From assembly GCA_015680685.1 (NCBI GenBank), contig MNCI01033545.1, positions 25,802 to 89,801 of the forward strand: 64,000 nt of DNA, given 5' to 3'. The stretch's first letter is position 1. Every line of letters starts with the position of its first letter. Under the pieces are notes generated by a model. The model had not been told where the DNA came from. It saw nothing but the letters and a program-made list of their open reading frames with translations, and ran no database searches. This document shows positions 46,627 through 56,990 of the stretch, one piece after another. A program made the position numbers and the translations under genes. Source of the DNA: Gnetum montanum. Its lineage: Eukaryota; Streptophyta; Gnetopsida; Gnetales; Gnetaceae.

Positions 46627-47542
46627 TGATGAGTGGTGAGGTACCCCTACACTCAACCATACGAATACAAGCGTTACACATGTGATCCGGTCGAACTCCA
46701 CAGACAGACTAGTTGTGGCATCTAGACAGTTAGCCCTAGGTCGCAGTTTGCTGTCTTCCCACCTAGACTAGTATTAGCTTTTTCACGTATGGTTTAGTCC
46801 AGAGTGAGGTGTATGATGTGGTTCTAACCTAATGCTACTCCTAGGTATGATGGTAAAGAAGATTAACTAAGCTAAGAGAGAAAGGATGAGAGAGAATCTA
46901 ACTAGCCTAAGTGCGATGAGCATCCATTCCTTGATTATCAGTACACATCTTGGACTTCATGCACGACAACCACTAGGATTACCAAGCGCAGATCCTAGGT
47001 ATGCTACTGGGTTACCAAGTAGTCACACTTAAATGCTCGTAATCAAGTTGTACTCATTCCGTGTTTAACATGAGTTTAAGGGTAAGAAGAGATTAACTAG
47101 GAAAGCATTAAATAAAAATTAAATAAATAATTAATCTAAGTGACTGCTGAAATGATGAAGTAATCTCGATCTTTATTTCTGGTCATGTGCGTGTCCAAGT
47201 ACGTCACACTCGAATAAGGATGTCGTACAATTACATTCACCACACTGCGGGCATACACTAGGAAATATTCTAACTTTGGAATGATAAAACTGCAAGAGCC
47301 TAGCTAAGGGTCTAAATCTAAGTGCCTAATACTGGGATAGCCACCTCTTATTTATAGACATTGAGGCAGGCCGCAATATCGCGTATGCAATATCATGGTA
47401 GGCTGCGATATCGCGTACACGATATCGTGGCTGTGATATCGTAGCCACTGCGATATCGCGACCGTTGCAATAATAGGGCTGTGATATCACAGTTGTGATA
47501 TCATGGCTGTGATATCATAGCTAGCAAATTCACGACTCATCA
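46627..47542 (-). repeat. B 3' LTR
   Basis: It runs TGATGAGTGG…GACTCATCA on the plus strand, with a TATAAATA box on the minus strand at 47349-47356 and the GATATC array (47367-47523) between that box and the sense 5' terminus. Confidence 0.9.
47367..47523. promoter_or_regulatory. GATATC palindrome array in B 3' LTR
   Basis: Seven exact GATATC sites plus two AATATC variants occur in about 155 bases, many extended to 10-base palindromes such as gcgatatcgc and gtgatatcac. It lies just upstream of the LTR TATA box in the sense direction. A role in LTR transcription is inferred from position only. Confidence 0.65.
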
Positions 47543-47562
47543 TACCCCCACGACTGAATGAA
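47543..47562 (-). other. B polypurine tract
   Basis: On the plus strand tacccccacgactgaatg adjoins the LTR; in sense it ends AGTCGTGGGGGTA. Confidence 0.75.
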
Positions 47563-47725
47563 AACTCGTCCTCGAGTTAAAGTAAGAACAAGCATCATTG
47601 ATTATATAGTGGATAGGTATGGGATTATTGACTAACTAGAATGGATTCATGCTGCAATGTGGAGTCAAAACAAAATTGAGACACAACACAAAATAAAATC
47701 CTATGATTACAAAATTGGATGGAAC

Positions 47726-48493
47726 TCATGTAGTTCCTGGTGGCAGTGGCTCCTCCATAGGTGTCTTTCCCTTTTCAAGTGCTCCAGGTCTTGGGATTTG
47801 ATGGTGTTGAAGTATGGCCTAGAGTTTCTCCTATTGTAAGGCCTTGAGTGCCTTGGCATGCATGTAAGTTTGTGCTTATGCCATAGAGGCATCCCAATCA
47901 GCCTTCTCTTTTTCTTCCACCACTCTTTTATTCTCTGTCCATAGTTTATTAAGTTGCTCGGTTCTGAAAGTGTCTAGCTAGTTCTGAGAAACCTTTGGCC
48001 CTGTATTCGGAAGGTTTAATACTTCCAAAATGGCTTGAATAGAGAAATCAACAATCACACCACAATTTTTAACTGTGATGCCTTCTTCTTTATTGTGCCA
48101 AAATTGGTACATTTCCCCTAAGTACCAAGCACCACTTTCAGAGAGGGTAGGCCATAATGGGGACCCTTTGGGGTGATCTCTAATAGCCTTCAAAGAAAAT
48201 TCTGTGAAAGGTCCAAATTTTAATTCCATGATTACTATAGTGAATATGGACCTTTCATGGATGCTCTGAACACAATCCTGGGGCAACATGAGATATCGTC
48301 CCTATTCAGAAGCTGCTGCAGCTCCTCCTTCTGCCTGCCTTGATTGTACAGTAGCAGGGTCTTCTTGGTGGATACTAAATGATTATTCCTCCTACTCTGC
48401 ATGTTGTTTGGTAGGAAATTGTCCTTCACCTCTCCTAGGTCATTTGATCACACCTTGAGTAGGACCTTCCTGTTCTCCACATTTTGAGGCCAT
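47726..48493 (-). pseudogene. B 3' reading frame (256 codons with internal stops)
   Basis: One frame runs from ATG 48493-48491 to TGA 47728-47726 with about eight internal stops, mostly one C-to-T step from Gln or Arg codons. The N-terminal quarter is rich in Gln, Glu and Ala. The middle (MELKFGPFTEF … WYLGEMYQFWHNKEEG, about 48228-48085) is well preserved, and a charged helix with coiled-coil character (LWTENKRVVEEKEKADW) follows near 47940. I do not recognise the family. The WYLGEMYQFW block recurs in A1 and A2, so this is element-encoded. Its position before the polypurine tract is where Athila-type elements carry an extra frame, but I see no signal peptide or membrane segment. Confidence 0.55.
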
Positions 48494-50274
48494 CTGCAAT
48501 CACACAGGGCCAATCGTTAGGAAGATTGTTACCAAAGTTAGGTTATACCTTACTACTTGCCTTAATGAATTTTCTTTATTTCCGTGTGATGTTAATTATT
48601 GGAAGAACATGTCCCTGAAAGATTATAATGTTGAGTCCTCTTTGCTTAGGTGGTTTCCAAATTTAATTTTCTGGTATAGCTAAGGGGATGAAATTGTTTT
48701 TGACATATTTTATTCTTAATTTTACAACTAATTACCCTTAAATATGTCCTTCAGGAAATGATGAATTTCAAAATATTTATGTGCTATTCAGCATGTGCCC
48801 CTTCCCCACGACTAAGTTGAACACTCCAGGTTCAAGTAGGTTCAAATGGAATGAAAATCAGAGTACCAGTGAGCGAGTTATAGATATGAAAGCAAGGGAC
48901 GAGCAATCACGAGTCGTAGAGAGGAATTTGAAAAACTTCCCCTATGTGAATAGTTGCAAATGATGTTGATTAGCACAGGGGGGTCATGTATATATATTTT
49001 CATCAAAATTAGGGGACTTAGAGAATGTACCGAATTTTTAATATATATTTTTTTGAAATTAAATGATGTAAAATAAGGACATCTGGACGATTGTTAAAGG
49101 GTTCCAGGGTAATTCAACTAGTTCTAAAGGCATGAAAATTATGAGGGTATGGAATTTATCAATAAGGATCTCGGATGGTAGAAAAAAAGGCTATGTGATA
49201 GTAACGTTGAATCGGAGGGATAGTAATAATAATAGAAGGAAATAATGTTATGAAAAATAAGCTGAGGGTAAGAGATGGTAGGTGTGAGCTGTGTCATAAG
49301 TGAGAATTACAAAAACAATTACACAAGTGGGTCCTCCCCAAATCAAGTTCCAACCTATAATGCCCTTATGTATCCACACTTAAAGTGTCCATGGGCACTA
49401 GAAGGGTTAAACGTAATCCGCACTAATTCCACCAAACACACACATGTAAATATCACCAAAATGAGGTAAGAATTCTACATTACACATGACATGAGCTACA
49501 ATTACATGAACAGTGAGATGAGATGAACTATAGAAAAGGATTGTAGAGATTGGGACATGAGGTAACTGACCCAGGGCATGATGAATCCTACATGTAAAGC
49601 ATGATTAACGTGTCATTAACCCATCATTCCAAGATCAGGACCAAGTCCATTCCTCTAATCAGTGCCATCGCATTGTTTCATCCCATGATGAGCAACTATG
49701 AGAGTACCATAACAACAAGACGTACGATCACTTGGCGTTTTTTTCAAGGGAGGAGTGATTTTTGTTTTGTGGCACTTCCTTTGTTGTTTTGTTTTTTTTT
49801 TCTTTCTCTCTTTTTTTTCGATTGCTAAATCCAGAGAAGCCACCAACCTTCAAGCATGGATGCATGTCTTTCCAATGGAACCCCCTAGAATAGCATTGGA
49901 TTTTTTTAGTGCCCTTTTGATTACTCTTACTCCCATTTTTTGTTAGATCTACAAGGATCTTAGTACAACCATGTTACATGATAACTCTCACAGACATCAC
50001 CAAAGAGAATTCGCAAGTCCTCTTGATGTCACACCCTAATCATATCCTCTTGGTCCATCCTTCTTTATTCTGGGTACAATGAACACAAAATTAATTTTTA
50101 GTTTTAAGAATGTCTAGAATATCACTGTACCCTCGAATAGAACCTCTTATTTGTAGAATGGATGAGTGGGTGTAATGGGCTCACTGTCCAAATAATTGAT
50201 CGTTCGAGACTCGACAACATAGAACACACCTCAACCAATGATCCACATGAGTGTTTTATTCATATATGAGATTA
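48494..50274 (-). mobile_element. B non-coding 3' region
   Basis: It contains a purine-motif station at 48800-48815, a plus-strand T run at about 49787-49820, and sequence shared with A1 around gatgtcacaccct (50027-50039; compare 13419-13432). No gene is recognised. Confidence 0.6.
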
Positions 50275-50400
50275 CTTATAAAAAATGTAAAAAGACTAAA
50301 ATACCAAAAAGACAAAAAGATAAAACAAGAAGTTGAAAAATGAAAGACTGGAAAACAAAAATTGAAAAATTAAAGAAAATGAAAAACATTTATTAATCTT
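50275..50400 (-). repeat. B T-rich (sense strand) tract
   Basis: The plus strand consists almost only of aaaa/gaaa words. It is followed by the purine-motif station at 50422-50438, the same order as in A and C. Confidence 0.6.
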
Positions 50401-52376
50401 GCTTGTTATTAAAATGGAGGATATCCCCCATAACTAATCGGTTGAGGATGGCAAGGATTAATAAATGGAAGATGAGGATTCTTGCATGTTGGAAATATTC
50501 TTGCTTGGTCATATTTACCCCATTGGGGTTCACACACTTGATTATAATAAGCATAGTGGGGAAATTTATACGATGTAGTTCCCAGATAATGAGTTGACCA
50601 ACTATGATATTTGGGACCGTTAGATGGTATGCAAGGATTGGGTTGTCACTCTCCATTCTTGTGTTCATTGGGCCATATTGTTATTGGAGTGTGAGTTGGT
50701 GGCCCTGATGAAGTAACATGAGGCATTAGGTTCGAAGGTAAGGGTGCACCACAGTGTGGGACTTGTGCTGAGTTGGATGATGCAGTGGCCTCAGAATTGT
50801 GTTGTCCCTTCTTACGGTCATGTTTAAAGAAGGGACACTTTGGATGTTGAGGAGGCCTTTCATAGCTGTTGGTAGTAGCAGCACAAGTAACGTTCGTGGG
50901 TTGTTAAGGTGGTGCAGATACCTTAGGAACAGTTGGTGGCGATGTATAAGGAGGAAAAGGATGAGAATGTTGAAAATTAGGAGAATTGTAAGGTGCACAA
51001 GGTGGTGGTTGTGTTGAAGGCATGCATTGATAGTATTGAGGAGAATGGTACTATGGTGAGATAAAGCGTGTTGGCCCAGTTGGAGAAACAGGATGTTGAA
51101 CAAGATAAGTGTTTGGGTTCGGATGATACGAAGGGTGTCTCCAGTTTAGTCGTGGTCTCCCCCACGATTGGGATTGTTTCCACTGTGATCGAACACAGTA
51201 TCTATGTACGAACTCTGGATGTAACGTATTTCCCCAATGCTCATGTAAATGTGACAAGATTGGGCATTGCCCCTTGGGATGATCGTACAAGCATATGTTA
51301 CATTCATACGTATGATTGGCAGTTGAGCTCTTATTTTCCTTATCCCTTCCTTCTGATTGTCTAATGTTTTTTCCTGCTTCTTGGGTTGTCAAAACTCTAT
51401 CTCCAATAATGTTGACAAATTCTCCACACTTTTGATACATCCATTCCAACATCTTATTGATCTTTGCCCTGACTTCTTCTAATGATTTTTGTATTGGCAA
51501 AGATGAGTCTTTCTCCTTGTGATAGGTTGATTTCTCCTTTTTATGATCATGGACCTTTTTTAAGTTGAGATTTTGGTCCCGTTGATGTTTTTCAACACTC
51601 TCCCATCTAGCCAATTCTCCTTCTCCTTCTTCTTTTGCTACCCACTTAATAAGCTCTTGGATTTGATGGGTTCGTAGTTCGTATAGTTGGCCTTGGGCAT
51701 ACATTCCTAAGGTTTCTCTCATTGAATCATGAAGCCCATCAATGATATGGTACATTAGCCTTTCCTCGGAGAATCCATGGCCTGGACAGTTGTTTAACAA
51801 TGCGTAATATCTTTCTAAGGCCATGTCCAAGGGTTCATGTTGTGCTTTTTTCCATCCTTGGATTTGTTTCCTCAAGGCTAACACTCTTGTGTAGGTTTGA
51901 TATTTTTCGTTAAAGACTTCTACCATCATTGACCAACATCATATTGAATTTGGTTTTAACGATCTATACCATACTTTTTCTTGGCCAATGAGTCTCATGG
52001 AAAAGAGCTTAAGTTTTTGCCACCCATTATCAATATTATTCCATGTGCAAGCATCGTAGAAGGCTTGTAAATGTTGATATGGGTCCAATTCATAGTCTCC
52101 TGAGAAATTAGGGAAGTTGTTTAAATCGAGCCTGGGTAGACAGCTCTCTTTATGATGCCTACGTGAGATTCAAACAACCTCCTATATTTGCGTTAAGGTT
52201 ATAGTGGCCAGTAGGGGTTCATCGTCATCAGGTAAGTTATGCTTTCGTGTGTTGGGATGACGTTGCTTTTGTTCATGTTTATAAGAAACCCCCACTTCAA
52301 GTTGTGTACTCCAATCTTCATCATCATATAGTTCGTTGGTTCTCCAATGAACTTCCTCACTTTGTGGCATTATCAT
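50401..52376 (-). pseudogene. B gag
   Basis: It starts at 52376 (Met-Ile-Met-Pro) or the second ATG at 52370, about 150 bases inside the primer site. The longest open part is 51929-51051 (292 codons): FNEKYQTYTRVLALRKQIQGW, CPGHGFSEERLMYHIIDGLHD, a charged linker, then CNICLYDHPKGQC (about 51310-51270), which has a CX2CX3HX4C spacing, one residue short of the usual CX2CX4HX4C retroviral knuckle. A Pro/His/Gln-rich tail follows in other frames to about 50400. Two stops precede the long frame (near 52181 and 51940). It is probably dead, but the best preserved gag core in the window. Confidence 0.85.
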
Positions 52377-52520
52377 GATCTTTTAGGAGAGGCATGGTTG
52401 TGAAGTTGTGTGTGAAATTACATGTGACCTTTAATAATTATATTTTTTTTCTAACAGATATATCATTAAGTCTTTTACAACGACCTTGTATGATATAACT
52501 AATCTAGATAACTAGCACCA

Positions 52521-52538
52521 TCCTCGACAACGACACCA
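52521..52538 (-). other. B primer-binding site (tRNA-Asp type)
   Basis: The sequence tcctcgacaacgacacca matches at 14 of 18 positions; all four differences are transitions. Confidence 0.85.
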
Positions 52539-52539
52539 A

Positions 52540-53469
52540 TGATGAGTGGTGAGGTACCCCTACACTCAACCATACGAATACAAGCATTACACATGCAATC
52601 TGGTTGAACTCCGCAGATAGACTAGTTGTGGCATCTAGACGGTTAGCCTTAGGTTGCAATTCGTGGTCTTCCCACCTAGACTAGTATTAGCTTTGTCACG
52701 TATGGTTTAGTCAAGAGTGAGGTGTATGATGTGGTTCTAACCCAATGCTACTCCTAGGTATGATGGTAAAGAAGATTAACTAAGCTAAGAGAGAAAGGAT
52801 GAGAGAGAATCTAACTAGCCTAAGTGCAATGAGCATTTGTTCCTTGATTATCCGTACACATCTTGGACTTCGTGCATGACTACCACTGGGATTACCAAGT
52901 GCAGATCCTAGGTATGCTACTGGGTTACCAAGTAGTCACACTTAAATGCTCGTAATCAAGTCGTACTCATTCCGCGTTTAACATGAGTTTAAGGGTAAGA
53001 AGAGATTAACTAGGAAAGCATTAAATAAAAATTAAATAATTGATTAATCTAAGTAAATGCTGCAATGATGAAGTAATCTCGATCTTTATTTCTGGTCATG
53101 TGCGTGTCCAAGTACATCACAGTTGAATAAGGATGCCGTACAATTACATTCACCACATTGTGGGCATACACTGGGAAATATTCTAACTCTGGAATGATAA
53201 AACTACAAGAGCCTAGCTAAGGGTCTAAATATAAGTGCCTAAAACTAAGAAAGCCGCCTCTTATTTATAGACATTGAGGTAGGCCGTGATATTGCGTATG
53301 CGATATCGTGGTAGGCTACGATATCGTGTACGTGATATTGCGTACGCAATATCGCGACTGCGATATCGCGGTCGCTGCGATATCACGGCTACTGCAACAA
53401 TAGGGCTATGATATCATAGTTGTGATATCATAGTTGCAATATCACAGCCAGCAAATTCCTGACTCATAA
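52540..53469 (-). repeat. B 5' LTR
   Basis: It runs TGATGAGTGG…GACTCATAA on the plus strand; the last TCA has become TAA. A TATAAATA box lies on the minus strand at 53262-53269 and a second GATATC array at 53283-53450. Confidence 0.9.
53283..53450. promoter_or_regulatory. GATATC palindrome array in B 5' LTR
   Basis: Six exact GATATC sites plus GATATT and AATATC variants lie at the same place as the array in the 3' LTR. Spacing differs slightly between the two LTRs. Confidence 0.65.
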
Positions 53470-53474
53470 AATGT

Positions 53475-53527
53475 GCTTTACCTGCATCATCAACAAGTGG
53501 GAAATCTACCTTGCAAAAATGAGACAT
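53475..53527 (-). pseudogene. Element X, copy 3: first codons of gag
   Basis: The ATG at 53527-53525 starts Met-Ser-His-Phe-Cys-Lys. The frame runs into element B at 53474, so only the first 18 or so codons lie here; the rest continues at 46626 leftward. Confidence 0.65.
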
Positions 53528-53646
53528 TGTTAATTCACAACCATACCTGAAAATAAACTATTATTATTATTAGCAAATGATACATTTTGTTAAGTTCTTA
53601 CAATGATTCTTGAGTAATCCTATCTATCTAAAAAAATAGCATCAAG

Positions 53647-54110
53647 TCCCCAACAACAATGCTAATGATGACTAGTAAGGTAACTTTATGCCTAACCATA
53701 TAAATCAGAAGCATTCATACACAATCTGGTCGAATTTCATGGACCTAGAACTAAATAGATGTCTTAGATAACCAAGCACTAAGATACTTATCATTTTCTT
53801 CCCAATCACACTTATGTGAGATCAAGCTGTATAGTTAAGTGTGACTAAGGCATATGATCATATTTCTATTATTATTAAAATATTTAAAGTATTACAATAT
53901 TAAAGTAGTAATCTACCTAGTCTAAATGTAGAAAGTAAGTCTAATCTAGCCTAACATGGAGTATCCACTCCTAATTCACCCTACACATCTTAATTTATTA
54001 TTCATCAATGACCAAAATCCTAACCTCTTTTTAAGTGGTCACACCAAGGCTCAAAACCATATCTCTTGATTTGAGAAACAAGTAACTTACCATTGCTCCA
54101 AATGATGGTC
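53647..54110 (-). mobile_element. Element X primer site and LTR, copy 3
   Basis: A degenerate primer site lies at 53647-53664 (tccccaacaacaatgcta) and an LTR start TGATGACTAG at 53666. It aligns with 22307-22780; the right edge is uncertain. Confidence 0.45.
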
Positions 54111-55385
54111 TTTGAAGATTTAAGAACTAGCAAGAAAAAAATATGTAACACATTCTTCTATTTATAATATTGCAATTAAGATGCTTAATTTTATTCTTCT
54201 TAATGATCTCAATGTTGTACATGAATAATTCATTATTGAATTTACTTTGAAATTTGTGTTCATTTAAATTTTGGGTGACTTGTCACATAATTAATTTTAA
54301 ATTCTTTTTTGAATGATATCATGCAAAAACATAAGACTATTTAAGTCACTCATGTCATGTACTATTCTTACTTCTTCATACTTATTAAATTAGATACTAC
54401 TTCAATGTTGCATGATGCCATGAATATAAAGTAATTTATAGATAGGTATAAGCATATAGTATTGATCAATTATAAGTGGACTCTAGATTTTGATGCTTAA
54501 TATAAAGAATATTCTGAGATTTCTTATTACCTTGAACTTTTTAATCTTCAAAAAATTCTTAGATTTAAGTATTAGATTACTAGTATTCTTGGTTCCATCA
54601 CGCATATGGATTCTATTTCCATGCCATTTAATACTCGTAACTATTTTTTTTTTTAAGGTAAAACCCTCTTTATCATCAAGCAAGAAAAAAATCCTAACAT
54701 TTAGCAAACTACATATTATATCTTAACTTTTCTTATTATGAAAAAACATTTTCTTAATACATGTTTTCTTTTTCACTTAAGTAAAATGAAGCTAAAGGGA
54801 AGAAAAACATGTTGAAGCTTAGGGTAAGAAAAATCAAGTTAATTGCAAGAATATTAAAAAAATGAATAGTGGTAAAGTTAGAGACCTTTCTACAAAATCT
54901 TGCATCCTTACTACAAGAGGTGTTGTTAAGTCTGCATTGATAGTTCATATAGAAATTTGATCCTTATCTATAAAAAAATGTGAACTCAAAGATTAAAAAT
55001 AATGTTAATAAGTAGTTTATACTTGAAGGTAAAGGTTCTTTATGCAAATTTTTCCTCAAGTAGAAAAGTTATGATGAACCAAAATATGTGCTCCCATTTT
55101 CCAATGAATGTACCTTCTCTAGGTAGAGATTGCTACTTTGTTATAACTTTCAATTCCCATCTTAAATCCATTTAATATTTTGATATTTTAATTTCAAATA
55201 TGGATATTCAAAGTGATGTAAATGTTATCAAGATGAGAATCATATTACTTAATAACAGTTAATTTTCTCCTAATTTTCAAGATCAGTTGAATAAATGTAC
55301 ATTCACCTTCCTAAAAGAATGATTGCTTAAGGATTTGAAATCAGAATTGCTCTACAAATTTGATTTGACATCAAATGAAAAGTTA
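54111..55385. other. AT-rich spacer, no gene seen (unit 3)
   Basis: It aligns with 4331-5589 and 22781-24000. Open frames at 54490-54726 (plus) and 54483-54707 (minus) are not kept in the other copies. Confidence 0.5.
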
Positions 55386-56254
55386 CATTTATAAAATTGG
55401 AAAGGACATTTTGCATGAAAAAAAAGGAAAAAAGTACATTCCAAAAGAGATATGATGGTCAAGTAATACAGTACAACATGCTATCTAAAAAGATGGGAAA
55501 AATGCTTTAAAGAATGACAAAATCATGAAAACCAAAATGGTAGTCTAATGTACAAAATGGTGAAGGCAACAAAATTAGCAATGACCAAAGCTAAATATGA
55601 GGACTTGGATGATTTTTATGAGAAGATGAAAACAAATGAAAGAGAAAACCCAATATATTAATAGGCAAAAATTAGAAACTAGAAATATAAAGATAATGAC
55701 AATGTTAAATATAATGAAAGAATTTTGCTAAAAGACAACAGAATTTTGGATATCCAAAAAATTCAATTTTAAATATCATAAAATGAAGAATTTCTACTTG
55801 GATTCCAAAATTTTGGGGAGATGATGGGAGAACTTCCTTATTTATTATTATTATGAATGAATCAACTAAGAGAGTAAAGGATCATTACACAGAGCTTCAA
55901 TGCTCATCTTTCCAAGTGAGCTCTTGAGAGGGTTAATGGATAAGCACAAGCCTAACCTCTTCAAGTGGCTGCACCAAGCTCAAACTCATATCTTCAAACT
56001 TGAGAAACGAGTACCCTACCATCACTCCAAATGATGGCCATTGAATAAGTCAAAAAAGAGAATGTGTGGTGAGATCCCTTAGTGTGTGTTATTTGTAGAC
56101 AACATTGTATTGGTGAATACAATGCAAACAAATATTGCATCTAAAATGGAAAAGTGAACACATGCTCTAACATCAACATGTTTAAAAAATAGTAGAAGAC
56201 TAAACACATGGAATGTAAGTTTAATAAAGGTATAAACAAGAATGAAATAAAAGT
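55386..56254 (+). mobile_element. Decayed RTE-like LINE, copy 3 (truncated)
   Basis: It has the same linker and YLF-like blocks as copies 1 and 2, plus EIPWC-equivalent sequence near 56068, then stops at about 56254 against the truncated LTR of element C. The IPIKLKGNF block and the 3' tail are missing. Confidence 0.7.
55883..56067. repeat. 185-base insert in LINE, copy 3
   Basis: It lies after GAT 55880-55882; the right-hand codon is now GGT. Length and position equal those of copies 1 and 2. Confidence 0.55.
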
Positions 56255-56969
56255 CTAAATTAACTAGCGTCAGCATCCATTCCCACTTATCGTACACACC
56301 CAGAACTATGCAACTGTGGCTACCAAACGCTAATCGTTACTAGGATCGCCACACGTAACGCACGTGCTCGAAGTGGTCGTACTGAGGCACTTAACTAGCC
56401 TAAACGTGATGAGCAGTTGATTCCTTGACTAGCCGTACACATCCGTAGATGCTCGTAATCAAGTCGTACTCATCCCGTATTCTAGGAGTTGAGGGTGAGA
56501 GAGACTAATCGCGATGAGCAGCTAATTCCTTGATTAGCCATACACATTCGTCAATGCTCGTAATCAAGTCATACTCATGTCGTGCTAATGCAGGTAATAA
56601 ATCCTATTCCATGCACTGCAAGGTTTATCCACAAAGCTCGTCTTTATTGCCGTACACAACTTGCGTTTAGGTACAAATTGCTCGAAAAAAGATCCGTTCA
56701 CTTGGGAACTCCTACTATGGGCACATGGAAAATATTCTATCTCTGGAGTGATCAAACTACCAAAGTTTCCCTACTTTTAGCCTATGATAGGAAATGAGGG
56801 AAGTGTCGCCTCTTATTTATAGATTTGGCGACGGACCGCGATATCGCGTACACAATATCGTAGGGGACAACACGATATCACGTACGCGATATCGCATGGG
56901 ATGTAATATCACGACTCCCGTGATATCGCTTAAGCGATATCATGGTGCATGCGATATCACATCTCATCA
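56255..56969 (-). repeat. C 3' LTR, missing its outer ~290 bases
   Basis: It ends CTCATCA at 56969 beside the polypurine tract. The usual TGATGAG start with the aaccatac block is absent; the sequence enters the LTR at ctaaattaactagcg. A TATAAATA box is on the minus strand at 56814-56821 and the GATATC array at 56829-56962. The breakpoint lies within about 56242-56256, where LINE and LTR both read close to gaaataaa-gt. Confidence 0.8.
56829..56962. promoter_or_regulatory. GATATC palindrome array in C 3' LTR
   Basis: Six exact GATATC sites lie in about 130 bases, several inside longer palindromes (gcgatatcgc, gcgatatcgca). It has the same relation to the TATA box as in B. Confidence 0.65.
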
Positions 56970-56990
56970 TACCCCCATGACTGAATGAAA
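56970..56990 (-). other. C polypurine tract
   Basis: On the plus strand tacccccatgactgaatg adjoins the LTR; in sense it ends AGTCATGGGGGTA. Confidence 0.75.

Larger units (their letters stand above)
46627..53469 (-). mobile_element. Element B: complete gag-only LTR retrotransposon inside X3 gag
   Basis: The LTRs at 46627-47542 and 52540-53469 are flanked by aatgt (46622-46626 and 53470-53474). The LTRs differ at roughly 9% of the first 150 bases by eye, mostly C/T and G/A, making B the youngest element by this measure. The sense is minus: 5' LTR, primer site, gag, T-rich tract, 3' frame, polypurine tract, 3' LTR. No pol motif is seen. Confidence 0.92.

Noticed and set aside
47367-47523. Regular GATATC repeats considered as a CRISPR-like or satellite array
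   Set aside because: Repeats are only 6-10 bases with irregular spacing, inside an LTR and shared with related LTRs in a plant context.
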